This document shows, piece by piece, positions 7,964 through 17,574 of a DNA stretch of 64,000 nt (the stretch's first letter is position 1; each line of letters opens with the position of its first letter). The stretch is from Actinosynnema sp. ALI-1.44 (GTDB lineage Bacteria; Actinomycetota; Actinomycetes; Mycobacteriales; Pseudonocardiaceae). A program made the translations under genes and the position numbers. The notes below the pieces were generated by a model, which saw only the letters and a list, made by a program, of their open reading frames with translations, searched no databases and had not been told where the DNA came from. Location: the NCBI RefSeq assembly GCF_001984155.1, contig NZ_MTQO01000050.1, forward strand, positions 372,001 through 436,000, read 5' to 3'.

Positions 7964-8929
7964 TCAACCGATTCCGGCGAGTCGGGTCACCGCTGCCAGC
8001 CGGTGCCGTCCGCGTTCCGAGGCGCGTTCGGCGCCCGTACTCCTGATCCGGTCGAGTTCGGCGGGGTCGGCCAGCAGGTCCTCCGTGCGGTTGCGGACAC
8101 CTCGCAGCTCTTCGATCACGGCGTCCGCCGTCGTTTCCTTGAGCACGCGGTACGAGTCGATGCCGTCGGCCGTGTCCTGCGGTGACTTTCCTGTGCATGC
8201 GCTGAGGATCTCGAGCATGTTCGCCACCCCTGGTTGTTCGTCCGGTCGGTACTCGACTCGCTCGTAGCCGTCGGTCACGGCGCGGCGGAACTTGCGGCGG
8301 ATCATGTCGGGGGCGTCGAGTACGAACACCACACCGGCTTCGTCGCGTGCCGACTTGGCCATCTTGCGTTCGGGGGCTGCCAGGTCACGGATGCGGGCCG
8401 CCACCTTCGGGGTCACCGCCTTCGGCACGACGAACGCCTCGCCGTAGGTGCTGTTGAACCTTCGCGCCAGCGCCCTGGCCAGTTCCACGTGCTGTGCCTG
8501 GTCCTCGCCCACCGGGACCTCGTCGGCTCCCGGCAGCAGGATGTCCGCCGCCATCAGCACCGGGTACGTCAGCAGGCCCAGTCGGACCGTCTTCGCGCCT
8601 GCCGACTTCTCCTTGAACTGGATCATCCTGGCCACCTCGCCGAAGGTGCAGGTGCATTCCAGCACCCACGTCAGCGCGGTCAGCTGGCTGGCGATGTCCG
8701 ACTGGACGAAGACCCGCTCCGGTTTGATGCCCGAGCCGATCAGCACCGCGAGCATCTCGCGGCTGAGGGCTCTCAGCCGCTGTGGGTTGTACGCCGTCGT
8801 CATCGCGTGCATGTCGCTGACGAAGTACAGGTCGTCGTCGGCGCCCTCACGGGCCCACTGGCGGATCGCTCCCAGGTAGTTGCCCAGCTGGGCACGGCCG
8901 GACGGGGTCGCGCCGGACAGTCTCGTCAT
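7964..8929 (-). CDS. trpS: Tryptophanyl-tRNA synthetase
   Basis: The 321-residue class I synthetase charges tRNA-Trp. The HIGH-type signature appears as TPSGRAQLGNYLGA near the N-terminus and the KMSKS loop as KMAKSARDE; the conserved ECTCTFGEVARMIQFK stretch and the length fit the family. I chose ATG 8929, which has a GGGAGGACA ribosome site. A leader peptide with two adjacent Trp codons and a terminator hairpin precede the gene, so expression should rise when charged tRNA-Trp is scarce. That resembles the auxiliary, indolmycin-resistant TrpRS of Streptomyces, so this may be an inducible second enzyme. Whether another trpS exists elsewhere in the genome is unknown. Confidence 0.95.
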   Translation of the reverse strand: MTRLSGATPSGRAQLGNYLGAIRQWAREGADDDLYFVSDMHAMTTAYNPQRLRALSREMLAVLIGSGIKPERVFVQSDIASQLTALTWVLECTCTFGEVARMIQFKEKSAGAKTVRLGLLTYPVLMAADILLPGADEVPVGEDQAQHVELARALARRFNSTYGEAFVVPKAVTPKVAARIRDLAAPERKMAKSARDEAGVVFVLDAPDMIRRKFRRAVTDGYERVEYRPDEQPGVANMLEILSACTGKSPQDTADGIDSYRVLKETTADAVIEELRGVRNRTEDLLADPAELDRIRSTGAERASERGRHRLAAVTRLAGIG

Positions 8930-8975
8930 CGGTTGTCCTCCCTCTGCAACGGTGTGGCCGCCGCCGGGGGACATG

Positions 8976-9000
8976 AAAAAGGCCGCCCGGTGGGCGGCCT
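8976..9000 (-). terminator. trpS attenuator terminator
   Basis: Read on the minus strand, a 9-bp perfect GC stem (arms 8992-9000 and 8980-8988, 3-nt loop) is followed at once by five uridines (8976-8980). It lies after the trp leader peptide stop and before trpS. The 5' arm can alternatively pair over 7 bases with leader-peptide RNA at 9026-9032, giving an antiterminator. Confidence 0.85.
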
Positions 9001-9008
9001 GTGGCTTG

Positions 9009-9068
9009 TCAGCGCACAGCAGGATGGCCGCCTGGCGCGGCCCACCACATGCCGGTGTTGCTGTGCAT
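9009..9068 (-). CDS. trpL: trpS leader peptide with tandem Trp codons
   Basis: A 19-codon frame encodes MHSNTGMWWAAPGGHPAVR. Codons 8 and 9 are adjacent TGG codons (9042-9047), in a peptide otherwise unremarkable. It ends 8 nt before the terminator stem. A ribosome stalled at these codons would leave the downstream GGCGGCC (9026-9032) free to pair with the terminator's 5' arm; a ribosome reaching the stop would cover it. A TACCCT -10 hexamer ends 6 nt before the ATG, so the leader mRNA probably begins at the start codon. This is too short for ordinary gene finding, but the codon content and position are specific. Confidence 0.85.
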   Translation of the reverse strand: MHSNTGMWWAAPGGHPAVR

Positions 9069-9074
9069 GCGCTC

Positions 9075-9080
9075 AGGGTA
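9075..9080 (-). promoter_or_regulatory. Promoter -10 element of the trpL-trpS transcript
   Basis: The minus-strand hexamer TACCCT matches TAnnnT and stands 6 nt before the leader ATG, predicting transcription starting at or next to that ATG. No strong -35 is visible. Confidence 0.5.
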
Positions 9081-9144
9081 GCAGGGCGCATAAAGAACGC
9101 GTATATGCCGCGCTCATTCGATTCCTCTGGTGCTATGCCGGGCG

Positions 9145-9150
9145 TACCGT
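9145..9150 (+). promoter_or_regulatory. Promoter -10 of the YciI gene
   Basis: TACCGT lies 7 nt upstream of the ATG at 9158, with no Shine-Dalgarno sequence, so a leaderless transcript is likely. Confidence 0.45.
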
Positions 9151-9157
9151 AAATCGC

Positions 9158-9457
9158 ATGTACATCGTGATGCTGGCCTACAAAGCCCCCATAGAAGAGA
9201 TCGACTATCTCCTGCCTGATCATATGGAATGGCTCAGCAAGCACTATGACGCCGGGCACTTTCTGTGCTCCGGTCGTCAGCCGACGCGGACCGGGCGCGT
9301 GATCATCACCCGGCCGATGGCCCGTGCCAAGCTGGAAGCCCTGCTGGCCAGCGATCCGCTGGACATGGCCCACATGGTCCGGCACGAGGTCGTCGAGTTC
9401 GAGGCCACGCGCACGGCCCCGGAACTCGCCAGGGTGAACGAAGCGCTCGCCAGTTAG
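9158..9457 (+). CDS. YciI-family protein
   Basis: The 99-residue protein begins MYIVMLAYKAPIEEIDYLLPD and has the compact alpha/beta ferredoxin-like layout of YciI domains, with a histidine near residue 22-27 (LPDHMEWL) at the usual active-site position. YciI proteins are small dimers of uncertain or chlorohydrolase-related activity. The ATG start is supported by the -10 hexamer 7 nt upstream. It is divergent from the trp leader. No neighbour suggests a specific substrate. Confidence 0.85.
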   Translation: MYIVMLAYKAPIEEIDYLLPDHMEWLSKHYDAGHFLCSGRQPTRTGRVIITRPMARAKLEALLASDPLDMAHMVRHEVVEFEATRTAPELARVNEALAS

Positions 9458-9742
9458 CGCGAAATTGTCGATACCGTGACGACGGTACTGTGATTCGGCG
9501 TGAACCGAACTGCCCGGATCGACCGCCAGCCGGTCCGGGCCGACCGCTCGAAATGCGCATTTGAATGTTCTTTTACCAACGCTGTGCACAAATTGGGGCA
9601 TGGCCCGCTTTGGGTGACGCCGTGGTGGCACCGCCGTACGCCCCGGCCCGTCCCGAGATGAACTCTTCGCGACCCGTGGGCAAACCCTCTGCGGGCCGAC
9701 GCGGGCACTGGCCGATCCGGTGCTGAGCAGGTGCTCGCCCGC

Positions 9743-9910
9743 CTAGGCAGCGGCGGCCTTGGCCTTGCGCAGGGCGAGCACCGGGCACTTGCCGCAGCGG
9801 TCCTTGGACTTGCAGCACTTCTTCTTGACCTTGCCCGCCTTCATGAGGTTGCGCACTGTTTCCGCGGGCGTCTTGCCCACGTACTTGGCTTTGATCTTCT
9901 TCTTGCCCAC
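9743..9910 (-). CDS. Small Cys/Lys-rich protein, unknown function
   Basis: A 55-residue, strongly basic protein starts at GTG 9910 after a GGTGGAG ribosome site. It begins GKKKIKAKYVGKTPAETVRN and then has four cysteines in a CC-x5-C-x2-C pattern (residues 32, 33, 39, 42), which could bind a metal or an iron-sulfur cluster. It ends in an Ala/Lys-rich tail. Two candidate DtxR/IdeR-type iron boxes lie 34 and 83 bp upstream of its start. I do not recognise a named family. It could be a nucleic-acid-binding or iron-responsive protein; that is inference from composition and context. It is not an open-frame shadow, because lysine codons and cysteines are clustered sensibly and the ribosome site is strong. 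Confidence 0.7.
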   Translation of the reverse strand: MGKKKIKAKYVGKTPAETVRNLMKAGKVKKKCCKSKDRCGKCPVLALRKAKAAAA

Positions 9911-9943
9911 GCGCGTGCTCCACCCTCGGGTTTGGGGTCGAAG

Positions 9944-9962
9944 TAAGGCTAGGTTAACCTTG
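9944..9962. promoter_or_regulatory. Candidate iron box 1 (DtxR/IdeR/DmdR family)
   Basis: This 19-bp site matches the IdeR/DmdR consensus TTAGGTTAGGCTAACCTAA at 14 of 19 positions by eye, including the AGG-n-TAGG and TAACCT halves. It stands upstream of the small Cys-rich gene. Confidence 0.5.
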
Positions 9963-9992
9963 CTTGATCCTCCCTGTGCGGCTGGTCACACC

Positions 9993-10011
9993 GAAGGTCA
10001 GGGTAACCTTT
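9993..10011. promoter_or_regulatory. Candidate iron box 2
   Basis: A second 19-bp site matches the same iron-box consensus at 13 of 19 positions, 49 bp from the first. It lies 66 bp before the typA start, so it could affect either divergent gene. Confidence 0.45.
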
Positions 10012-10076
10012 CAGACGGGCCTCGTCCGCATTGGAGCGTGGGGCCATTCCCGTTACCGAGGTACAGGAGCTCTCGC

Positions 10077-11968
<1,892 letters not shown>

Positions 11969-11975
<7 letters not shown>

Positions 11976-11996
11976 TCGGGGACTCCTCCCCAGCCC
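11969..11996 (+). terminator. Candidate terminator at the typA stop
   Basis: GGGCTG (11969-11974) pairs with CAGCCC (11991-11996), and GGGA with TCCC inside. There is no T-tract, so this is a weak call. Confidence 0.35.
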
Positions 11997-12046
11997 CTCG
12001 CCCTACCGTTCGGCCGACACGGTCGCCGGGAGGAAGCGAGGGGCCC

Positions 12047-12559
12047 TTGATCAGCAGGATGACGGTGCCGTTGGCCATCGTCCTCGTACTCGCCGGTTGC
12101 TCTGGGCAGCCCGAGAACCAGGCGCCGCAACCGACGGTGACGACGTCCACGACTTCCAGCACACCGGTGACGACGACAGCCGCGACAACGACGGCTGTCG
12201 TCGACCGGACGGCTCGCGTCTGCGAACTGGTGGACGCCGCCGCTTTCAGCCACCTCTTCGCGCAGGGCATGGCGATCGGCCGCTACAAGGACGGCGCCCA
12301 ACTGCGGACGGCGACTGCCGGGTTGTACGAGGATTTCGCCGCGCGGCTCGGTTCGATAGCCAACCACGCCGAAGGCGCGCTGCGCACGGCGCTGATCGAG
12401 TGGGCCGCCACCAGCACCGAAGTCGGCCAGTACGTCGCCAAGACGAAGCCGAAACGCGGCATCGTGATCGAGTACGGCCCCGCGCACCCGCGGTCGCAGG
12501 CGGCGGAGAAAGCGGCCGAGGCAGTCTGCGGTCATGATCTGCCGAAGCTCAACCAGTAG
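12047..12559 (+). CDS. Small secreted lipoprotein, unknown function
   Basis: A 170-residue protein with a lipoprotein signal (MTVPLAIVLVLAGCSG; lipobox LAGC), a Thr-rich linker of about 35 residues, then a helical domain of about 110 residues with two cysteines that could form a disulfide. I use TTG 12047, 10 nt after GGAGGAAG, which adds LISR and gives the signal a positive charge; ATG 12059 is the alternative. A 9-bp perfect stem (11993-12001 with 12036-12044) encloses the ribosome site. The function is unknown. It sits between typA and the LpqW-like gene. Confidence 0.75.
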   Translation: MISRMTVPLAIVLVLAGCSGQPENQAPQPTVTTSTTSSTPVTTTAATTTAVVDRTARVCELVDAAAFSHLFAQGMAIGRYKDGAQLRTATAGLYEDFAARLGSIANHAEGALRTALIEWAATSTEVGQYVAKTKPKRGIVIEYGPAHPRSQAAEKAAEAVCGHDLPKLNQ

Positions 12560-12720
12560 TCCGCAAAGGATCCGCCCGCGAAGGTTCACATCGGGACCTG
12601 GTGTTTTCCGTCATGCCGCGAAATGCGGTGTTCGCCCTACACGAGCGGCCATGAGCTGGGAAACTCGCGTGCGTGGGTTCTTGGACAATGGCATCCTCTG
12701 CCTCAAGGGGGTGTCGAGCC

Positions 12721-14367
12721 ATGCGAATGGCCGTCGCGGTGGTTGCTGCTGTGGCGGTGCTTTCCGCCTGCTCGAACACGCCTCCACCGCCGGTTGTCGG
12801 CACGGTCGCGCCGAGGCCGTCGGCCGCCGCGGCCAAGCCCGGCGAGATCGTCGTCGGTGTCGACAGCATCACTGGGGGTTACAACCCGCACGCGCTGGCC
12901 GACCAGTCCACGATCACCACCGCGCTGTCCACCCTGTTGCTGCCGAGCGCCTTCCGCACGGCGCCGGACGGCAGCCCGCAGCTTGACCGGACCCTGATGG
13001 TCTCGGCCGACGTCACCAAGAACGAGCCGTACACCGTCACCTACCGGATCAGGGGCGACGCCGCCTGGTCGGACGGCGCGCCGATCGCCGCCGAGGACTT
13101 CCTCTACCTGCGTGCGCAGATGCGCGACGAGCCCGGTGCCGTCGACTCCGCGGGGTACCGGCTGATCACCGACATCAAGTCCGAGGACAGCGGCAAGGTC
13201 GTCCAGGTCACCTTCGCCAGCCCGTACCCGGGCTGGCGGTCGCTGTTCTCGTCGCTGCTGCCCGCCCACCTGCTCAAGGACGCCCCCGGCGGCTGGGATC
13301 AGGTGCTGGAGAGCGGTTACCCGGCCACCGCCGGGCCGTTCTCGATCAAGCAGTTGGACATGCCGCGCGGTGAGATCGTGCTCGAACGCAACGAGCGGTA
13401 CTGGGAGCAGCCCGCGGTCGCCGACCGTGTGACGCTGCGCCGAGCCGACCCGGCTGGCCTGACCGACGCCCTGCGTACCGGCCATGACCAGTTGGTCGTG
13501 GCGAGAACGGACGCGGGTGGCGTCGCCATGCTCCAGTCGCTCGGCGACAAGGTCGTGGTGAAGGCGGCGCCACGGCCGAGCGTGGTCAGCCTGTTCCTCC
13601 GGCCGGCCGGCCCCGACCTCGCGGACGACCGCGTGCGCACCGCGCTGGTGAACCTGATCGACCGGGACGAGGTCATCAAGGTCGGCAGCGGCGGCGGCCC
13701 GAGCACACGGGCGGACTCGCTCGTCCTCGCGCCGTCACAGTCCGGATACGCCCCCACTGGCCCGCTGCCGCAAAATCAGGCCGCGGCGCAGCAACTGCTC
13801 ACCCAAGCCGGTTACTCGCTCATATCGGGCATCTGGGTACGAGAAGGACGCCCTCTGGCGGTGACGCTGGGTGCCCCGACCGACCGGGAGCCGTACCTGT
13901 CGGTCGCCAAGGAGGTCCAGCGGCAACTCGTCGCCGCGGGTGTCCAGGTCACGATGACCACCCAGACCACCGACCAGCTGATGCGCTCCGGCGGTACGGA
14001 CAAGGGCCCGAACATCCTGGTCGGTCCGCGACCGGTCGGCGACAACCCGGCGGCCGTGCTGGCCTCGGTCTACGGGTGCACACCGGCGAACACCGCCGAC
14101 CCGAAAACAGCCCTGCCCGGCAACGTCGTCGGGTTCTGCGACCAGAGCCTGCAGCCGACCATCGACGCCGCGCTCAACGGCTCGAAGTCATTGGCCGAGG
14201 CTATCGGCATCGTCGAACCCCGGCTATGGCGCCAAGCGGTCGCCTTACCGCTGTTCCAGTTGGCCGATTCGGTTGCCGCCCGAGCGGAATTGACAACGGG
14301 TGACCTGACCGCGCCGCTGAACGCCCCGTTCGCGTCAGCGGTCCGGTGGCAACGCAAGCAGAATTAG
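12721..14367 (+). CDS. lpqW: LpqW-like substrate-binding-family lipoprotein
   Basis: A 548-residue SBP family 5 protein. The lipoprotein signal (MRMAVAVVAAVAVLSACS, lipobox LSAC) starts at ATG 12721 after AAGGGGG. The mature part has the typical domain order, with DAAWSDGAPIAAEDF near residue 120 and SAGPFSIK-like TAGPFSIKQL near 215. In mycobacteria LpqW has this fold and sits next to typA; there it is not a transporter subunit but controls mannolipid (PIM/LM) synthesis. Position after typA argues for that orthology. A true peptide-binding role with the importer downstream is the alternative. Confidence 0.75.
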   Translation: MRMAVAVVAAVAVLSACSNTPPPPVVGTVAPRPSAAAAKPGEIVVGVDSITGGYNPHALADQSTITTALSTLLLPSAFRTAPDGSPQLDRTLMVSADVTKNEPYTVTYRIRGDAAWSDGAPIAAEDFLYLRAQMRDEPGAVDSAGYRLITDIKSEDSGKVVQVTFASPYPGWRSLFSSLLPAHLLKDAPGGWDQVLESGYPATAGPFSIKQLDMPRGEIVLERNERYWEQPAVADRVTLRRADPAGLTDALRTGHDQLVVARTDAGGVAMLQSLGDKVVVKAAPRPSVVSLFLRPAGPDLADDRVRTALVNLIDRDEVIKVGSGGGPSTRADSLVLAPSQSGYAPTGPLPQNQAAAQQLLTQAGYSLISGIWVREGRPLAVTLGAPTDREPYLSVAKEVQRQLVAAGVQVTMTTQTTDQLMRSGGTDKGPNILVGPRPVGDNPAAVLASVYGCTPANTADPKTALPGNVVGFCDQSLQPTIDAALNGSKSLAEAIGIVEPRLWRQAVALPLFQLADSVAARAELTTGDLTAPLNAPFASAVRWQRKQN

Positions 14368-14609
14368 CTCTCCGTGGTTGTCCGGTTTCGAAATAGTGCC
14401 AGCGGGTAACGGATGGGTTGCCGACTGCTATCGACGTGTCACCCTTTGGTCACGATCGGACCGGCATTGGTGACCCACGACCTTTTGACTTCCTAGCGTT
14501 CCTCCGCAGTGCGCGGCTCACGGCAGTTGAGCGCGTCTTACAGTCTGGGTGCTTCTCAAGCGACAGATCGGCTTGTGGAGACGACCCTGTGCTAGGAGGG
14601 CACGTGTCA

Positions 14610-16430
14610 ATGAGGAGATCAAAGGCAGTCTCCGCGATTGCGCTGTTCGCCGCGGCGAGCATGGTGCTCGGGGCCTGCGGCTCCGGGTCGGACAGCTCGA
14701 GCGGTGGCGGGGCCACCGAGCAGAACGCGAAGCCGGGTGAGATCGGCGGGCAGGACAAGATCTACAAGCGCCCCCAGGTTCCCGACCTCGGCACCATCAC
14801 CACGGTGACCGAGGAGAACTTCCACGACTACAACAACCTGATCGGCGCGACCAACAACGCCTCGAACCTGCTCATGACGGTGGCCACGCTGCCGTCGCCG
14901 TACATCGGCGTGTTCGAGAACGGCCAGTTCCTCCAGCAGATCGACGGCGACCTGATGGAGTCGGTCAAGGTCACGTCCACCAGCCCGCAGGTCGTGGAGT
15001 ACAAGTTCCAGAAGGCTGCCGTCTGGGATGACGGCGCCCCGATCGGCTGCAAGGACATCTACCTGCAGTTCCTGACCCGCGGCAAGGACACCGGCAAGAA
15101 GTTCGACTCGTCGACCGCCGGGTACGAGGACATCAAGGAGGTCAAGTGCTCCGATGACCTCAAGACCGCCACGCTGACCTTCGACAAGCCGGTCGCCGAC
15201 TACCGCGGCCTGTTCTCGTTCACCAACAACGACGCCCTGCTGCCCGCGCACATCCTCGAGAAGCAGACGGGCGTCGCGGACATCACCAAGCTCACACGCA
15301 CCAGCCCGGAGCTGGTGGCGGACAAGGTCGTGAAGTTCTACACCGAGGGCTGGCTGGGCTACAAGAAGGACATCGGCCCGTCGGCCGGTCCGTTCAAGAT
15401 CGAGAGCACCGACCTGCGCGACGAGCTCGTGCTGGTGCGCAACGACAAGTACTGGGGCGCGAAGTCCGGCCCGGCGAAGGTGATCGTCCGCACGAACACC
15501 AACGCGCAGTCCGCGTCGCAGCAGCTGCAGAACAAGGAAGTCCAGTCGATCGACGTGCAGGCTGACGGCCCGACGGCCATCCAGCTCAAGAACATCCCGT
15601 CGGTGAAGGTCTTCGCCCAGGGCGGCCAGACCTACGAGCACATCGACTTCAACATGTCGCGTCCGCTGTTCAAGGACAACCCCGAGGTCCGCCAGGCCGT
15701 CGCGACCTGCATCGACCGCAACGCCATCGTCGACAACCTGGTCAAGGACATCGACCCGAACGCCAAGCCGCTCGGCAACTTCGTCTTCATGCCGAACGAG
15801 GCCGGGTACGAGGACCACTACCAGGGCATCGGTGAGGGCAAGGTCGCGGACGCCAAGAAGCTGCTCGAGGACAAGGGCTGGAAGCTCGGCGCCGACGGCG
15901 TCTACGCCAAGGGCGGCACCCGCGCGGAGTTCACCCTCGGCTACAAGACGGTCGACCGCCGCCACAAGACCTGGCAGCTCGTCGCCCAGAAGTGCAAGGA
16001 AGCCGGCATCCAGATCAACTCCGGCCAGAAGGACCAGTTCAACGCCGACGACCTGCCCGCCAGCGCCTTCGACGCGGCACTGTTCGCCTGGGTCGGCGGC
16101 CTGACCAAGTCCAGCGCGTTCCAGAACTACCAGACCAAGGAAAAGGGCGGTAACGCCAACTACAACCTGTACTCCAACCCGGAGGTCGACCGCATTTGGG
16201 CGGAGGCCAACAGCAACCTCGACTTCGCGGCTCGCACGAAGCAGCTCAACGAGGTCGACAAGCTGATGGCCAAGGACATGCACTCGATCCCGCTGTTCCA
16301 GCTGCCGGACTTCACCGCCTCCGATTCGTCCATTGGTGTGACGGGTCCGGACGGCAAGGTCGGCGACATCTCCTACCTGAACTTCCAGGGTGGGCAGACT
16401 TGGAACCTTTGGGCCTGGACCAAGCGGTAG
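14610..16430 (+). CDS. Oligopeptide ABC importer, substrate-binding lipoprotein (SBP_bac_5)
   Basis: The 606-residue family 5 binding protein has a lipoprotein signal (LFAAASMVLGACGSG, lipobox LGAC). Its mature domain shows the family landmarks VWDDGAPIGCKD near residue 140 and SAGPFKIES near 258. Start ATG 14610 lies 9 nt after GGAGGG. It heads the dpp/opp-type operon of two permeases and two ATPases. It is Lys-, Asp- and Asn-rich and highly codon-optimised, which suggests strong expression. It should catch peptides or a related solute outside the cell. BldK-like signalling peptide uptake is one possibility. Confidence 0.9.
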   Translation: MRRSKAVSAIALFAAASMVLGACGSGSDSSSGGGATEQNAKPGEIGGQDKIYKRPQVPDLGTITTVTEENFHDYNNLIGATNNASNLLMTVATLPSPYIGVFENGQFLQQIDGDLMESVKVTSTSPQVVEYKFQKAAVWDDGAPIGCKDIYLQFLTRGKDTGKKFDSSTAGYEDIKEVKCSDDLKTATLTFDKPVADYRGLFSFTNNDALLPAHILEKQTGVADITKLTRTSPELVADKVVKFYTEGWLGYKKDIGPSAGPFKIESTDLRDELVLVRNDKYWGAKSGPAKVIVRTNTNAQSASQQLQNKEVQSIDVQADGPTAIQLKNIPSVKVFAQGGQTYEHIDFNMSRPLFKDNPEVRQAVATCIDRNAIVDNLVKDIDPNAKPLGNFVFMPNEAGYEDHYQGIGEGKVADAKKLLEDKGWKLGADGVYAKGGTRAEFTLGYKTVDRRHKTWQLVAQKCKEAGIQINSGQKDQFNADDLPASAFDAALFAWVGGLTKSSAFQNYQTKEKGGNANYNLYSNPEVDRIWAEANSNLDFAARTKQLNEVDKLMAKDMHSIPLFQLPDFTASDSSIGVTGPDGKVGDISYLNFQGGQTWNLWAWTKR

Positions 16431-16575
16431 TGACAGCTTTCTAATGCTGAACCGGGCTTGATGGGGGCCGGTGCGCGGGCTGTGTCGAACCACGGCTCGC
16501 CGCACCGGCCCTGCTCACGTTCAAGTTCATGGCTACCCTGCTACCGCTGGGAGCCGGGCCCTAGGAGTAAGCGAA

Positions 16576-17574
16576 GTGTTCCGTTACATCGTGCGGCGGA
16601 TCCTGATCACGATTCCGCTGCTGCTCGTCGGCTCGTTTCTGGTGTTCGCGCTCGTGCAGGGCATGGGTGACCCGCTCGGAGAGTGGAAACTCCAGAAACC
16701 GCGAACGCCGGACGAGATCGCGCTCGCATACGAGCGCTCGGGTTACAACGACCCGTTCCTTGAGCGTTATGTGAACTGGGTAGGCGGGTTCGTCCAGGGC
16801 GACTGGGGAACGACCGTCATTCCCGGTTCCGGCTCGAAGGATGTTCAGAACGAGGTACTCAACGGCCTGTGGGTCACGTTCCGCCTGGTCATCGGTGCGG
16901 AGATCCTCGCGCTGTTGATCGGCATGGCGGTGGGGGTGATCGGTGCCGTCCGCCAGTACTCGATCTTCGACTACTCGGCGACGAGCGTGGCGTTCGTGCT
17001 CTTCTCGATGCCGGTGTTCTGCACCGGCCTGATGCTCAAGAGCGCCGCGATCCCCTTCAACAACTTCCTCGAGTCCATCGGCATGAACAGATGGATCACC
17101 ACAGCCGGGCCGCCGCCGGGCGGCTTCTCAGGCAGCCTGGGAAACCAGATCACCCAGTACATCGGTACGTTCATGCTGCCGACGATCGCTCTGGTCGCGC
17201 TCCAGTTCGCGCTCTACAGCCGGTTCCAGCGGGCGTCGATGCTGGATGTGCTCGGCCAGGACTACGTGCGCACGGCACAGGCCAAGGGCCTGTCGCAGGG
17301 GCGGGTGGTCTTCCGGCACGCCTTCCGCAACGGCCTGATCCCGGTCGTGACGGTGTTCGCGGTCAACTTCGGCCAGCTCGTCGGCGGGGCGGTGATCACC
17401 GAAACGGTGTTCAACTGGTCCGGGATGGGCAAGCTGCTGATCCGCAGCATCTACGAGAAAGAGCCGTACATGGTGCTTGGTGTGGTCATGCTGACGGCGA
17501 TCGGCATCGTCATATCCAACCTCATCGCCGACATCTTGTACGCACGCCTCGACCCGAGGATTCGCCTTGGCTGA
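16576..17574 (+). CDS. Oligopeptide ABC transporter permease (DppB-like)
   Basis: A 332-residue inner-membrane permease. The N-terminal TM segment (FRYIVRRILITIPLLLVGS) and five more TM segments follow the DppB/OppB layout, and the EAA loop appears as YVRTAQAKGLSQGRVVFRHAFRN. The GTG start at 16576 follows AGGAG by 8 nt. It overlaps the next permease gene by 8 nt. It forms the translocation channel with the DppC-like partner. Confidence 0.93.
   Translation: MFRYIVRRILITIPLLLVGSFLVFALVQGMGDPLGEWKLQKPRTPDEIALAYERSGYNDPFLERYVNWVGGFVQGDWGTTVIPGSGSKDVQNEVLNGLWVTFRLVIGAEILALLIGMAVGVIGAVRQYSIFDYSATSVAFVLFSMPVFCTGLMLKSAAIPFNNFLESIGMNRWITTAGPPPGGFSGSLGNQITQYIGTFMLPTIALVALQFALYSRFQRASMLDVLGQDYVRTAQAKGLSQGRVVFRHAFRNGLIPVVTVFAVNFGQLVGGAVITETVFNWSGMGKLLIRSIYEKEPYMVLGVVMLTAIGIVISNLIADILYARLDPRIRLG

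Noticed and set aside
8234-9157. Long plus-strand open frame joining the antisense of trpS to the YciI gene
   Set aside because: Only the last 99 codons look like a protein family; the rest is the antisense of trpS and its attenuator.
14619-16505. 628-codon antisense frame across the peptide-binding protein
   Set aside because: Its Leu/Val/Arg-rich composition is the usual complement of a high-GC coding strand and it has no domain.
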